Below, in pieces: positions 1 to 9,057 of a stretch of 64,000 nucleotides of DNA (the stretch's first letter is position 1; the number at the start of each line of letters is the position of its first letter). The position numbers and the translations under genes were made by a program. The notes below the pieces were generated by a model that saw only the letters and a list, made by a program, of their open reading frames with translations, was not told the DNA's origin and ran no database searches. The stretch is taken from the NCBI RefSeq assembly GCF_009695605.1, contig NZ_VUNQ01000018.1, forward strand, positions 1 to 64,000. Direction: 5' to 3'. This DNA comes from Tissierella pigra (GTDB taxonomy: Bacteria > Bacillota > Clostridia > Tissierellales > Tissierellaceae).

Positions 1-27
1 TTCTGCTTTCTGATCCAGCTTTATCAC
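1..27 (-). CDS. Start of a possible IS21-type transposase gene (partial)
   Basis: A GTG at 27-25 on the minus strand follows a G-rich ribosome site (AGGGGGGACAAGAG) and opens the frame M-I-K-L-D-Q-K-A-E before the window ends. It lies just inside a sequence that looks like an IS21-family end, where istA would be expected to start. Only nine codons are visible, so the call rests on position and layout and is tentative. Confidence 0.3.
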
Positions 28-60
28 CTCTTGTCCCCCCTCAAAAGATATCTTCAAGGG

Positions 61-127
61 GTATTATATTTTAAGGTGGACCAGTTTTCAATTATTATGG
101 TGGTCTACTTTTAGATTAACATAAACA
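61..127 (-). mobile_element. Putative end of an IS21-like insertion sequence
   Basis: Read on the minus strand, the stretch contains two imperfect repeats, AAAGTAGACCACC and AAACTGGTCCACC, about 14 bases apart. It begins with TGTTTATGTTAATC near 127. Multiple short terminal repeats with GTAGACCA/TGGTCCAC words are typical of IS21-family ends. The element would extend leftwards out of the window, so the other end and target duplication cannot be checked. Confidence 0.4.
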
Positions 128-153
128 TGTGTTTCTAACGGTTTGCAATTTAG

Positions 154-822
154 TTAGATTTTATGGACGATTAGAAACACGCTAGACTCATCCACCTCTT
201 GCACCTCATATGGGTATCCCAGATTTTTGCCAATTTTCTCAAAATCCTCTGTGGAATGGATAGTTGCTTTAAAGCCATCTTTGCAGATAATCACATCATT
301 TTTGGTTTGGGTATAGTCAATTTCCCCCAAAAGCCCTTTGGAGGTCTGCTCCTCAAACCATTTTAGACGAAAATCCCAAAATCTAGTACTGTAACTGCTG
401 AAATAAGCTACTCCACCTGGTGCCACTTTATCAAGAATTTTGTGAATGACAGTGGAATCAGCACCCATGGCAGACAATCCATTTTGCAGGCACAAAATAA
501 CATCAAAAGATTTAGGGAAATTTATCTGGTGAACATTCATTGCAACTATACTCGCGTTGGGATAGCCTTTGAGATACTCCTTGCCTAATTCAACGCTTTC
601 CACTGAGATATCTATCCCGACAATAGATTTGCAGTAGGGAGCCAATTCCCTAATAATTCGACCGTATCCGGCTCCAAGCTCCAAAACACTTTGTGTGTTT
701 GATAGATTTTTCTTGACAAAATCTATTTCTGATTGTAAATACTGCTTGACACGTGGAATTTGGGTATTGTACACTTGAAACAACTTTTTGGAATTTAATT
801 TTTCGGCATAGTAATTGTCCAT
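154..822 (-). CDS. Class I SAM-dependent methyltransferase
   Basis: This 222-residue protein is a soluble Rossmann-fold methyltransferase. Motif I is VLELGAGYGRIIRELA near residue 46, followed by an acidic ribose-binding residue in IVGIDIS (about residue 69) and a post-motif segment FDVILCLQNGL near 107. Length and motifs match the UbiE/Methyltransf_25 type. The substrate cannot be inferred. The ATG is preceded by AGGATAAGAA. The gene stands alone, with a likely IS21-type end 27 bases beyond its stop and an IS3 remnant upstream, so it may be stranded cargo between mobile elements. No terminator is obvious. It could act on a small molecule or on tRNA; there is no neighbour to suggest a pathway. 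Confidence 0.75.
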   Translation of the reverse strand: MDNYYAEKLNSKKLFQVYNTQIPRVKQYLQSEIDFVKKNLSNTQSVLELGAGYGRIIRELAPYCKSIVGIDISVESVELGKEYLKGYPNASIVAMNVHQINFPKSFDVILCLQNGLSAMGADSTVIHKILDKVAPGGVAYFSSYSTRFWDFRLKWFEEQTSKGLLGEIDYTQTKNDVIICKDGFKATIHSTEDFEKIGKNLGYPYEVQEVDESSVFLIVHKI

Positions 823-1064
823 ATTTCTTATCCTTTCTCATCATGGTAAATTAGAGCTAGATAGATATAATTCTTTGAGTTAAAAATGAACTGTGACTAT
901 CTCAGAGATAACAATCTGTAGCTTCTATGGTTTAGCTTATTATCAATGAATTATGCTGAAATAAAGTTTTATAAATCCTAACAAAAAAACAAATATAGCT
1001 TTAAAGGTTGCTTAATATAGTATAATCATGTTAATTTTAGTTGTTCATATTAGTATAATATAAA

Positions 1065-1600
1065 TTATATAAAGTTTTTATAAATATTACAATGGTGGTT
1101 TAAGAAAGTTAGATGGAAAGAGTTTTGTTGTATGGAGTTATCAACGTTTTCAAAAGGTTTGGTATAAACTATTAACCTGCAATTACACTGTTCTTTTCCA
1201 TAAGCTTGAGTAAATGCTTTAATTACAAGGGTATCTTTCATTCTATTTACCATCCACCAGCCAACTACCTTTGAGAAAACATATCAATAAATATTGCAAG
1301 ATAGGGGGTTCCTTTAGGACATAGATTCATTTTACGCATTAATCTAGATATTCGATTATGGTTTATATGAATTCCACGTTGCCCTAGTACTTTTACTATA
1401 CGAATAGATCCATATTTACCTTTATTTTCATCAAAATTTTTTTGATTATTTCTTTCAATTTTTCATTTTCCAGGTCACCTTTGAATGGTTTAAGATTTTA
1501 ATATTTATAATATCCAGCTCTTGAAACGTCCAGTGTTTTGCAAACATTTTTAGTATATTCAAATTTTTCTCTTATTTTTGTGTCTACTTTATTATGCTAA
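1065..1600 (-). pseudogene. Decayed IS3-family (IS150-like) transposase OrfB
   Basis: On the minus strand, several frames together read a degenerate IS3-type OrfB. Pieces include a helix reading TLDVSRAGYYKY, then KGKYGSIRIVKVLGQRGI, HNRISRLMRKMNLCPKGTP, YLAIFIDMFS (first catalytic Asp region) and NRMKDTLVIKAF. Stops and frame shifts break the frame (for example after YYKY and after FIDMFSQR). The part between the HTH-like region and YLAIFID is deleted. The piece resembles the DDE integrase core of the IS150/IS3 group. No intact copy exists in the window. The 240 bases between this remnant and the methyltransferase hold nothing recognisable. Confidence 0.75.
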
Positions 1601-2043
1601 GTCCACCTCCACGGTTATGGTTTTGTCCATAATTTCATTTGAATTACTTCTTAACTATGACAAATTTATTGATTATTATAGAGCAAATAGAACCAAGGTA
1701 GAGCAGGTATTGTTCCCAGTCTGTTGCTATTACTGAAGAAAGTATAAGATTAGCACAAAGTCTTTTGGGTAAATACAATATAAAAGACTGGAAACAGTTC
1801 ATCTTTTTATTCTTTATTTTTTCCTATATTAATTTCAATTTATTACTTAAACTTTTTATGTATATTTCATATTATTAATTCAGAAATTTTGACCTGAATT
1901 TGAGGAATAAAATAGGCAAAAAGAGAGAGAAAGCAAAACTTTATTCAAATTTTGACGATGGAATTAGGGTTTGAGATGTGGTTATATTGATGTAGAGAGT
2001 GTGAATTAAGCAAGAATGAAATTCATATTAAGGGGGCAATGAT
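1601..2043. other. Intergenic stretch with no recognisable gene
   Basis: AT-rich sequence between the IS3 remnant and the acetyltransferase gene. A short open piece reading SVAITEESIRLAQSLLGKYN (about 1719-1778) has no start or ribosome site and may be decayed coding sequence. A good AGGGGGC ribosome site precedes the next gene. Nothing else was recognised. Confidence 0.4.
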
Positions 2044-2625
2044 ATGATAGTGTACAAGATAGTTGACCAAAAATTTCTTCAACAATACGATATGGTTCCC
2101 ATGCGTGTTCATGTTTATAGTTATTATCGTGTTGATAAAATTGAGCGTGGTCTAGGAGGGTTTCATCTTATTGAAACACCTATCCAACCGTATGTTAAGG
2201 ATTTCTGCGTTGACGAAGACAAGAGTGTAACAAGGTGGGGAAGGCAATGGGATATTTCAAATTGGACTTTCTTTATGGCTTTTGATGAAAAGCGACCTGT
2301 TGGAGGTGCAACAGTCGTTTCACGTACGGAAGGGGTTAACATGCTTTCAGGTAGAGATGACCTAGCTGTGCTATGGGATATTCGGGTCGATGATGAATAC
2401 AAGAATCAAGGTGTTGGTCAGGTTTTGTTTGATATGGCTGCAAATTGGGCACGTGAGCAAGGATTTACGCAAATCAAAATTGAGTGCCAAAATAACAACG
2501 TTCCAGCTATAAGATTTTATCATAAACAAGGTGCTGTCCTATCCGCAATAGACGAGTATGCTTATTACAATGAGCAGGAATATAGAAATGAAGTACAGCT
2601 TATTTGGTTTTATAATTTGGATTAG
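2044..2625 (+). CDS. GNAT-family N-acetyltransferase
   Basis: The 193-residue product has the GNAT fold signature. The strand beta-4 segment LAVLWDIRVDDEYKNQGVGQ at about residues 107-126 contains the acetyl-CoA pyrophosphate-binding Q/RxxGxG loop (NQGVGQ), and the C-terminal NNVPAIRFYHKQGA matches motif B. It would transfer an acetyl group from acetyl-CoA to an amine; the acceptor is unknown. It might be a small-molecule or antibiotic acetyltransferase, but no specific family is recognised. The ATG follows AAGGGGGCAATGAT. The gene is monocistronic, with its own hairpin terminator about 115 bases downstream. Confidence 0.85.
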   Translation: MIVYKIVDQKFLQQYDMVPMRVHVYSYYRVDKIERGLGGFHLIETPIQPYVKDFCVDEDKSVTRWGRQWDISNWTFFMAFDEKRPVGGATVVSRTEGVNMLSGRDDLAVLWDIRVDDEYKNQGVGQVLFDMAANWAREQGFTQIKIECQNNNVPAIRFYHKQGAVLSAIDEYAYYNEQEYRNEVQLIWFYNLD

Positions 2626-2739
2626 TAAAATAACATACTGCAGGAGAAGGGGTGCAGATTTTAATTGACAGGTCGCACATTATTAAAATATACCAAAGAT
2701 GTAGATTGTGCTGAATTTAGAAATAATAGTATGATGGTT

Positions 2740-2765
2740 GAAGCTAATTAATTAGCTTCTTTTTA
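2740..2765 (+). terminator. Rho-independent terminator after the acetyltransferase
   Basis: A perfect 20-base palindrome, GAAGCTAATTAATTAGCTTC (2740-2759), is followed by TCTTTTTAT-type T-rich sequence on the plus strand. It fits the end of the acetyltransferase transcript. Confidence 0.7.
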
Positions 2766-2812
2766 TATTCCTGGAATTAAGAAACATACCCTTTTGAACA
2801 GGATGGATCATA

Positions 2813-2956
2813 ATGGAATTCAGTAAAGCAGAAATAGAAAAAGCAATATCCAGCTATCTTCTGATATTATTAATTGCGAAAAAATTCAACTTAAGTTCTG
2901 AGAGGGAAATATCCATGATTGAAATGGTATTAAGAAATAATGATTATGATATGTAA
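2813..2956 (+). CDS. Possible small protein, 47 residues
   Basis: An open frame begins MEFSKAEIEKAISSYLL and ends in TAA after RNNDYDM. The composition looks protein-like: an amphipathic N-terminal helix, a hydrophobic patch YLLILLIA and a charged tail. The only ribosome-site candidate is AGGATGG, 7-13 bases upstream. No family is recognised. It might be the end of a decayed regulator rather than a functional gene. Confidence 0.25.
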   Translation: MEFSKAEIEKAISSYLLILLIAKKFNLSSEREISMIEMVLRNNDYDM

Positions 2957-3131
2957 ATGATAAAATGAGATGTCTATTTTTTAGGTATTGAAAGGATGTG
3001 ACAATACAAAATATATAGTGATAAAGAACCAGATATTTGAGAAGTCATGTTGTTAATCTGTAGAGAGATCAAGAAATGGCGACCATTTTGGCCACCATTA
3101 ATTTTACATAGATAATTATTAATCCCTTGGA

Positions 3132-4856
3132 TTATGATGCCTGCGAATTGTAAAGAGAAGAATATATACCATGGTAACGAATCAACTCATCATGGGTTCC
3201 TATTTCTGCAATTCCTGTTCCATCTAGTACTACAATTTTATCTGCATTTCTTATGGTAGATAGTCTATGTGCAATTACAATAGTAGTACGATCTTTTGAT
3301 ATTCTGTCTAGAGCAGCCTGAATCTCTCTTTCTGTTTTTGTATCTAGGGCAGAGGTAGCTTCGTCTAAAATAAGGATAGGAGAATTACGTAAGATAGCAC
3401 GTGCTATTGATAGTCTTTGCTTTTGTCCACCTGATAGACGTATCCCACGTTCACCTATTATTGTATCGTATCCATTTTCAAGTTCTTGAATAAATTCATG
3501 TGCATTTGCAGCTTTTGTAGCTTGTATTACTTGCTCTTTGCTTGCATCTTTCCATCCATAAACTATATTTTCATATACTGTACCATTGAAAAGAAATGTA
3601 TCCTGCAATACCATACTTATATTATCTCTAAGACTTTTTAAGGTAACATTTTTAATATCGATTTCGTCAATAAAGATACTTCCCTTATGTGGGTCATAAA
3701 ATCGGTTAAGAAGGCTTGCAATAGTAGTTTTTCCAACTCCTGTAGTGCCAACAAGAGCTACAGTTTGTCCAGGCTCTATTATAAGATTGATATTTTCTAG
3801 TACAGTTATTTCAGGTGTATAGTTAAAAGAAAGATTTCTAAATTCGATTTTACCATGAACTTGTGATAATTTTTTGGCATTAGGTACTTCTTTTACATCT
3901 GGACTTTCATCCATTACTTCAAATACACGTCTGCAACCAGCCACTGCATTTCCAGCCATTTCTGCTATACTAGAAAAACTTTTAACAGGTTCATAGAACA
4001 TATTAAGGTACATTATAAAGGCTACAATATCCCCTATGGTAGCTTCTTGTCTTTCAACAAGAAGGCCTCCGTAGATTATGACAGCAACAGAGCCTAAAGC
4101 AGTAAAAAATGCCAAAAGAGGATAAGTAGTTTCAAAAAAGAAACTAGCTTTTAAATATGCCTTAGTATGCTTAAGAGAAAGGGAGGAAATCTTTCTTTTT
4201 TCTGTATCCTGTTGGTTAAATATTTGTATTTCTCGTATTCCCGAAAAATTATCCTGTACTGTACCTGAAAGCTCACCTCTTACTTTGGAGTTTTGATTCC
4301 ATATTGGTGATAGATATTTACTTTGCCATAGAGTAATTGCTATAAGAAATGGTATGGTAACCAGGCTCAGTAATGCTAGTTTCACATTAATTGTAAATAG
4401 GAGAATACCAACACCTATGAAGGTTAATATATTTACAACAAGGTCAGGAATTACATGAGCTAATAAAATTTCTGCTTCCATTGAATCATTAATTACTCTG
4501 CTGGTTAAATCACCTGTTCGATTTTTATTAAAAAACTTAAGCCCCATATGTTGAAGTTTGGTATATAGTTCAGTTCTTAGGTCAGCCACATAATGGAGAG
4601 CAGCATGATGATTTAAGTATCCTGAAATAGATGCCCCACCAGATTGTAATGCTGTAGTTAAAAGCAGCAATAGTCCTATACTAAAGGCCTTAGAGGCAAA
4701 ATCAGGATGTCCTTCCATGGCAATACTTGTAAGCTCCCTTAGAGCCCAAGGAGCATAGAAGCCTGCTATAGTAGAAATAATTAATGCTACTAAAGCCATT
4801 ATTAGATAAAACCAATATTTCTTTGCTTCTAAAAATACTCTTAGCATAACTTTCAT
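3132..4856 (-). CDS. ABC exporter-fold transporter subunit (TMD-NBD), metallophore locus
   Basis: This 574-residue protein has a six-helix ABC transporter domain (about residues 1-310) fused to a nucleotide-binding domain. The NBD has Walker A GTTGVGKTT near 370, signature LSGGQKQR near 478, Walker B ILILDEATSALD near 500 and a switch histidine in IAHRLS. It is the last gene of a five-gene operon with a FecCD-type importer, and its ATG overlaps the ATPase stop by four bases (ATGA), indicating translational coupling. Exporter-fold proteins in siderophore loci either export metallophores or, as in YbtPQ and IrtAB, import them. As it stands alone it would work as a homodimer. Direction of transport cannot be read from sequence. 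Confidence 0.85.
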   Translation of the reverse strand: MKVMLRVFLEAKKYWFYLIMALVALIISTIAGFYAPWALRELTSIAMEGHPDFASKAFSIGLLLLLTTALQSGGASISGYLNHHAALHYVADLRTELYTKLQHMGLKFFNKNRTGDLTSRVINDSMEAEILLAHVIPDLVVNILTFIGVGILLFTINVKLALLSLVTIPFLIAITLWQSKYLSPIWNQNSKVRGELSGTVQDNFSGIREIQIFNQQDTEKRKISSLSLKHTKAYLKASFFFETTYPLLAFFTALGSVAVIIYGGLLVERQEATIGDIVAFIMYLNMFYEPVKSFSSIAEMAGNAVAGCRRVFEVMDESPDVKEVPNAKKLSQVHGKIEFRNLSFNYTPEITVLENINLIIEPGQTVALVGTTGVGKTTIASLLNRFYDPHKGSIFIDEIDIKNVTLKSLRDNISMVLQDTFLFNGTVYENIVYGWKDASKEQVIQATKAANAHEFIQELENGYDTIIGERGIRLSGGQKQRLSIARAILRNSPILILDEATSALDTKTEREIQAALDRISKDRTTIVIAHRLSTIRNADKIVVLDGTGIAEIGTHDELIRYHGIYSSLYNSQAS

Positions 4857-5683
4857 AGTGCAAATGCCCTCATTTCAGAGTTTGGTATAATTGGTACAGT
4901 TTTTAAAATATCATAAGTAAGACAAACAGGTCTCCCACTTTTAGGCTCATTTACAATTTCTGCATCGATATGAAAAGTTTTTTTAAGGACTTCCCTAGTC
5001 ATAACTTTTTGAGGAGAGCCATGCTCTATGATAGTTCCTTTATGTATAGCTATCATATAATCAGAAAACCTTGATGCAAGATTTAAATCATGTAATACCA
5101 TGACTATAGTACAACCTTGATTGCGATTCAAATCAAATAAGAGCTTTAAAACTTCTAATTGATGAGCCAAGTCAAGATAAGTAGTCGGTTCATCTAACAA
5201 TATTAAATCTGTCTGCTGGGCTAATGCCATAGCAATCCATACTCTTTGTCTTTGTCCACCAGATAAAGTATCAACCTCTCTGTTTTCAAACTCAGTAAGC
5301 TTTGTTACTGAAAGAGCCCAGCTAATTATTTTCTTATCTTCTGGTGTAAGATTACCAAAACCTCTCTGATGAGGGAAGCGTCCATATGCTACTAATTCAC
5401 CTACAGTTAAACCATTGGGAGCAGTTGGGGTTTGGGGTAAAATAGCCATTTTTTTAGCAATATCCTTAGTAGATAATTTACTGATATCTTCTCCACTAAG
5501 ATATACTAGTCCACTTTTTGGTTTTAGAATACGTCCAATGGCTTTTAAAATAGTAGATTTACCACACCCATTAGCCCCTATAATAGAAGTTATTTTTCCT
5601 TTGGGAATCCCCATATTTAAAGACTTAACAATTAATGTATCATCATAAGCAATGTCTAGCTTTTCAGCTTTAATACTATTCAT
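4853..5683 (-). CDS. FhuC/FecE-type ABC ATPase for iron-siderophore uptake
   Basis: This 276-residue ATPase energises the two adjacent FecCD-type permeases. Motifs are Walker A GANGCGKST near residue 36, signature LSGGQRQR near 142, Walker B LILLDEPTTYLDLAHQ near 160 and an H-loop in VMVLHDLNLA. DEPTTYLDLAHQ is characteristic of the FhuC/FepC group. The ATG has an AAGGAGG site eight bases upstream. It closely resembles the ATPase at 33,058, which suggests the two importer operons are paralogous. Confidence 0.9.
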   Translation of the reverse strand: MNSIKAEKLDIAYDDTLIVKSLNMGIPKGKITSIIGANGCGKSTILKAIGRILKPKSGLVYLSGEDISKLSTKDIAKKMAILPQTPTAPNGLTVGELVAYGRFPHQRGFGNLTPEDKKIISWALSVTKLTEFENREVDTLSGGQRQRVWIAMALAQQTDLILLDEPTTYLDLAHQLEVLKLLFDLNRNQGCTIVMVLHDLNLASRFSDYMIAIHKGTIIEHGSPQKVMTREVLKKTFHIDAEIVNEPKSGRPVCLTYDILKTVPIIPNSEMRAFAL

Positions 5684-5698
5684 ATAAATAAAACCTCC

Positions 5699-6712
5699 TT
5701 AATTTGCCTTAGCCAATAAATACAAGAAATAAGGCGTACTTAAAACAGTAATAATAATTCCAGTAGGAACATCCGTACCTAGACTTATGGTTCTAGTAAT
5801 AGTGTCTGCCAATAAAATAATTATAGCTGCAGATAGAGATGCTGCAGGCAATAAAAGTTTATGGTTAGGGCCTACAAGCTTTTTTGCCATATGGGGAGAA
5901 ATCATACCTACGAAAAAGAAATTTCCACCTAAAGCAACACTGCCAGAAGATAGAGCTACAGCAGCAATAGATAAGCCTAAGAATTCTGGTTTTACAGATA
6001 CTCCTAATCCGGTTGCAGTTTGATTTCCTAGATTTAAGGTATTTAAAATTCTTGATTTATAAAAAGTATATATAAAAAGAACAATTACCCATGGAGCAAG
6101 AATAGAAAGGTAATTCCAGTTATCGCCCCAGAGACTTCCAGCACTCCAACGCTGTATAAAATCCATTTGATGGTCGTCAAGCTTTAGAGTAAGCAAAGTA
6201 GTAAGAGCACCGTAACCACTACTAAGAGCAACTCCAGTTAAGATAAGACCAGTATGAGAAATATCTCTTCCACGCCTATAAGATAAAAGGAAAATCAATG
6301 CAGCAGCAGTCATACCTCCTACAAAAGCTAGAAGGGGAAGAGCAATAGCAGAAGATATTCCTTGAGTATTAAACATAACAACAAACATTAAAACAAAAAG
6401 TCCAGAACCAGAACTTATACCAAGAGTACCGGGACTAGCCATATCATTTCTAAGTAAACTCTGCATAATACATCCAGACGTTCCCATACCGATACCAACT
6501 AAAATAGATAGAATAATACGAGGAAGACGAAACTCAAAAATAATGAGGTTCTCTCTAGCAGTACCGTTACCCATGATTACATTAAAAACTTCTGAAGGAG
6601 AAAGATTCATCTTGCCAGAATTAATACTTATTACCGCTATAATAAAAAGAATAAATAACATAATAATGTTAATAATAATGCCGCGAGAAACAGAATAACG
6701 TTGTTTTATCAC
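5699..6712 (-). CDS. FecCD-family siderophore ABC permease (second subunit)
   Basis: The 337-residue integral membrane protein has about ten hydrophobic helices and the family hallmarks: RLPRIILSILVGIGMGTSGC near residue 63, a loop equivalent to NPLA altered to RNDMASPGTLGIS, and FVGMISPHMAKKLVG near 265, which forms the ATPase-coupling region. With the neighbouring permease it makes the pore for a ferric-chelate importer. It begins at GTG within GAGTGATAAAA, overlapping the stop of the upstream permease by four bases, so translation is coupled. Confidence 0.9.
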   Translation of the reverse strand: MIKQRYSVSRGIIINIIMLFILFIIAVISINSGKMNLSPSEVFNVIMGNGTARENLIIFEFRLPRIILSILVGIGMGTSGCIMQSLLRNDMASPGTLGISSGSGLFVLMFVVMFNTQGISSAIALPLLAFVGGMTAAALIFLLSYRRGRDISHTGLILTGVALSSGYGALTTLLTLKLDDHQMDFIQRWSAGSLWGDNWNYLSILAPWVIVLFIYTFYKSRILNTLNLGNQTATGLGVSVKPEFLGLSIAAVALSSGSVALGGNFFFVGMISPHMAKKLVGPNHKLLLPAASLSAAIIILLADTITRTISLGTDVPTGIIITVLSTPYFLYLLAKAN

Positions 6713-7737
6713 TCAAACTCCCTCCTCTGTTTTCTTGAAATATAAAGAAAATAGGGAACACCTATTATAGCAAAAATAATACCAATAGGAGTCTCGTAGG
6801 GCTTATTAATAAGCCTTCCTACTAAATCCGCAGTTACAGTAAATAAAGAACCATACAGGCCTGCCGTAGGTATAATATACCTATAATCAACTCCAACCAA
6901 ATATCTCGTTATATGAGGAACAATAAGACCTACAAATCCAACGGGTCCAACTACAATGACAGAAAGTCCTGTTAAAATCAATATAACAATTGTAGATATA
7001 GCTTTAACGGTTTTAGTTTTAAGACCTAATCCTATTGCCACATCATCACCTAGATTAAGCATAGTAATAGAAGGAGAAAGGGCAATAGAAATAATAACAC
7101 CTAAAACAAAAAAAGGAAGAACAATTATAAGTTCACTCCATTTAGCACCAGCAGTACCACCAGCAGTCCAATAAGCAAGAGACTGACCTAACCTGTATTT
7201 AATAGATAAATACTGACTAAAGGCACCAAAAAGCATTGAAATAGAAACTCCAGATAAAACAAGTCTTTGAGGTGTCATACCTCCTTTACCGAAAGAAGCA
7301 ATGAAATAAGTCATAAAAGTAGCAATAGCAGCTCCAACAAAGGCAAAAAGCATCATTTGTCCATAGGAACTACTGGGTAAAAAAGCCATACAAAGGGCAA
7401 TGGCGAAAGTGGCTCCGCTGCTAATACCCATTAAACCAGAATCTGCAAGTGGATTTCGTGTAGTTCCCTGCATTATAGCACCACATATAGCAAGGCTACA
7501 ACCAACAATAATATTGGCAGCAGTTCTGGGAATACGCAAAGTTTGAATAATTTGGTGTTCAGTTAAATCTGGATTAAATTTAAAAATAGCTCCCCAGGCA
7601 GTAGACAAACTCATATCAGCAGCACCAAAAGAAATAGATGCTACTGACATAAGAATAAGAAGCCCAAGGCCTATAAACATGTACATTGTGAAACTAGCCA
7701 TGCCATATCGATGTTTTTTAAGCTGTAAGTTATCCAT
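6709..7737 (-). CDS. FecCD-family siderophore ABC permease (first subunit)
   Basis: The 342-residue membrane protein has the FecCD pattern: LRIPRTAANIIVGCSLAICG and GTTRNPLADSGLMGISSGA in the N-terminal third, and GFVGLIVPHITRYLVG near residue 268 (coupling helix region). It would pair with the downstream permease as a heterodimer. The gene lies 24 bases after the binding-protein gene and starts with ATG behind GAAAGGAATATACAC. The order binding protein, two permeases, ATPase is the standard ferric-siderophore arrangement. Confidence 0.9.
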   Translation of the reverse strand: MDNLQLKKHRYGMASFTMYMFIGLGLLILMSVASISFGAADMSLSTAWGAIFKFNPDLTEHQIIQTLRIPRTAANIIVGCSLAICGAIMQGTTRNPLADSGLMGISSGATFAIALCMAFLPSSSYGQMMLFAFVGAAIATFMTYFIASFGKGGMTPQRLVLSGVSISMLFGAFSQYLSIKYRLGQSLAYWTAGGTAGAKWSELIIVLPFFVLGVIISIALSPSITMLNLGDDVAIGLGLKTKTVKAISTIVILILTGLSVIVVGPVGFVGLIVPHITRYLVGVDYRYIIPTAGLYGSLFTVTADLVGRLINKPYETPIGIIFAIIGVPYFLYISRKQRREFE

Positions 7738-7761
7738 GTGTATATTCCTTTCAGTTGTAAA

Positions 7762-8712
7762 TTACTTTGTTAATGAATTAAGTGCATCAACCATATAGTC
7801 AAGCTGTGCAGTCAAGCTCATAACATCTGAGTAAAAAAATAGTCCTTGATATTTTCCTGGTATTTCGACTAAACGACCTTCAGCAACAGCAGGAATACTT
7901 TTCCATATGTCTGTTTTGGCATATTCAGATTCCTTTCCTTCTTGTCGGCACCATAGTATGTAGTCTCCAAAATACTCATGGGCAACTTCATAACTTAAAT
8001 GACCACGACCTTCCCCTGTTTTTTGAATAAGCGCTGCCAATTTATCAGGATATTTAAGTCCAAGATATTCATAAACTAGAGTTCCACCTCTAGAACCTGT
8101 TTCATAATACACTCCACTCCAATCTCCAGAAGGGCCCCAATCCTCCATGATACTAAAAGTTTTTCCTTCAAAATCACCACTGTTAAAAGTTTTTTTCGCA
8201 TCTTCTAGCTTTGTCTCAAACTTTTTCACTGCAGCCTCTGCTTCAGCACTTTTTCCTGTAGCTTCACCAATGATTTTAACTCGTTTAATGGAGCTTATAC
8301 CAGATTCTGGTATAACCAGTACTGGAGCTATTTTATTGAATTTTTCGAAATCGTCTTCACTGTAAGTAATGATTAAATCTGGTTCAAGGGTCATAACATC
8401 TTCACGTTCCCAACTTTCAATTTTTGTAGAACTGGCAAATTTATCGTAGAAAGGCATGGTTTCTTGATCCCACGCATAATGACCCACAACATTTAGTCCA
8501 AGGGCAAAAGCGTCTCCAATATACCAGTTTACAACAACTCTTTCAGGGTTAGCAGGAACTTCAATATCTCCCATTACAGTATTAACAACACGAGTAGTAT
8601 TTTCCTCAAGGTTTTTACTAGATGCTGGGGACTCATTATTAGTATTTGAGCATCCCACAACAAATATTAGGGTTGAAAATATGGCTAAACATAAGGTTAT
8701 AAGTTTTTTCAT
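7762..8712 (-). CDS. Iron-siderophore substrate-binding lipoprotein
   Basis: The 316-residue product starts with a lipoprotein signal (MKKLITLCLAIFSTLIFVVG then C), giving a membrane-anchored extracellular receptor. The body has the class III (FecB/TroA-like) binding-protein layout: PANPERVVVNWYIGDAFALG, then EREDVMTLEPDLIITYSED, which is the usual conserved segment. I chose the ATG at 8712 because AAAGGAGAATTCTAT lies directly upstream; an in-frame extension to 8760 lacks a ribosome site. It heads the minus-strand importer operon and sits behind a promoter with a DtxR-type palindrome. Its nearest relative in the window is the binding-protein half of the fusion at 11,114-12,076. Confidence 0.9.
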   Translation of the reverse strand: MKKLITLCLAIFSTLIFVVGCSNTNNESPASSKNLEENTTRVVNTVMGDIEVPANPERVVVNWYIGDAFALGLNVVGHYAWDQETMPFYDKFASSTKIESWEREDVMTLEPDLIITYSEDDFEKFNKIAPVLVIPESGISSIKRVKIIGEATGKSAEAEAAVKKFETKLEDAKKTFNSGDFEGKTFSIMEDWGPSGDWSGVYYETGSRGGTLVYEYLGLKYPDKLAALIQKTGEGRGHLSYEVAHEYFGDYILWCRQEGKESEYAKTDIWKSIPAVAEGRLVEIPGKYQGLFFYSDVMSLTAQLDYMVDALNSLTK

Positions 8713-8792
8713 ATAGAATTCTCCTTTATATATATTTATTATGAATCTTAAAAATAACATAAGCGCTTATGTCATATTTTTGATATAATTAA

Positions 8793-8808
8793 GTAAGCCA
8801 AGGCTAAC
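8793..8808 (-). promoter_or_regulatory. DtxR-type operator, siderophore importer operon
   Basis: The palindrome GTAAGCCAAGGCTAAC (16 bases, one mismatch between the arms) lies eight bases downstream of the -10 box on the minus strand. The layout GTTAG-N6-CTAAC is shared with six other sites in the window and resembles DtxR/IdeR boxes. A repressor bound here would block initiation. Confidence 0.7.
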
Positions 8809-8816
8809 TCATGAAA

Positions 8817-8845
8817 ATGATAACATTTATCTTTTTCACTGTCAA
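8817..8845 (-). promoter_or_regulatory. Promoter of the importer operon, with Fur-like sequence in the spacer
   Basis: On the minus strand TTGACA (8845-8840) and TATCAT (8822-8817) are separated by 17 bases, a near-consensus sigma-A promoter. The -10/spacer region contains TGATAACATTTATC on the plus strand, a partial match to a Fur 7-1-7 box. The main operator follows immediately downstream. Confidence 0.65.
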
Positions 8846-8907
8846 TGCTGCAAGAAAGGCTATATCATATGTTGAGAGATATTAGGATTCAAATTATATG
8901 TATATAT

Positions 8908-9057
8908 ATGAGCTATTATAATGAGTATGAGAAAAAGCTTAATATAGTTCTACAAAATATAGGAGTATAACTTACTCAAAATGGAGTACTAATATATTCA
9001 GAAAGTAAAGATATAATTTTAATTATGAAGGATTTGGAGGCTAAAGGATATGAATGA
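8908..9057 (+). pseudogene. Small open frame with one internal stop, upstream of the AraC gene
   Basis: Starting at ATG 8908 the frame reads MSYYNEYEKKLNIVLQNIGV, then TAA (8968), then continues in the same frame as LTQNGVLIYSESKDIILIMK and DLEAKGYE to TGA at 9055-9057, overlapping the start of the next gene. Both halves look like genuine coding sequence of one small protein of about 49 residues. No family is recognised. It could be a pseudogene with a single nonsense change, or chance. Confidence 0.3.

Noticed and set aside
3132-4856. Multidrug exporter unrelated to the siderophore genes
   Set aside because: The gene is translationally coupled to a FecCD ATPase, and equivalent exporter-fold genes recur in the second siderophore operon, so a metallophore role is the better reading.
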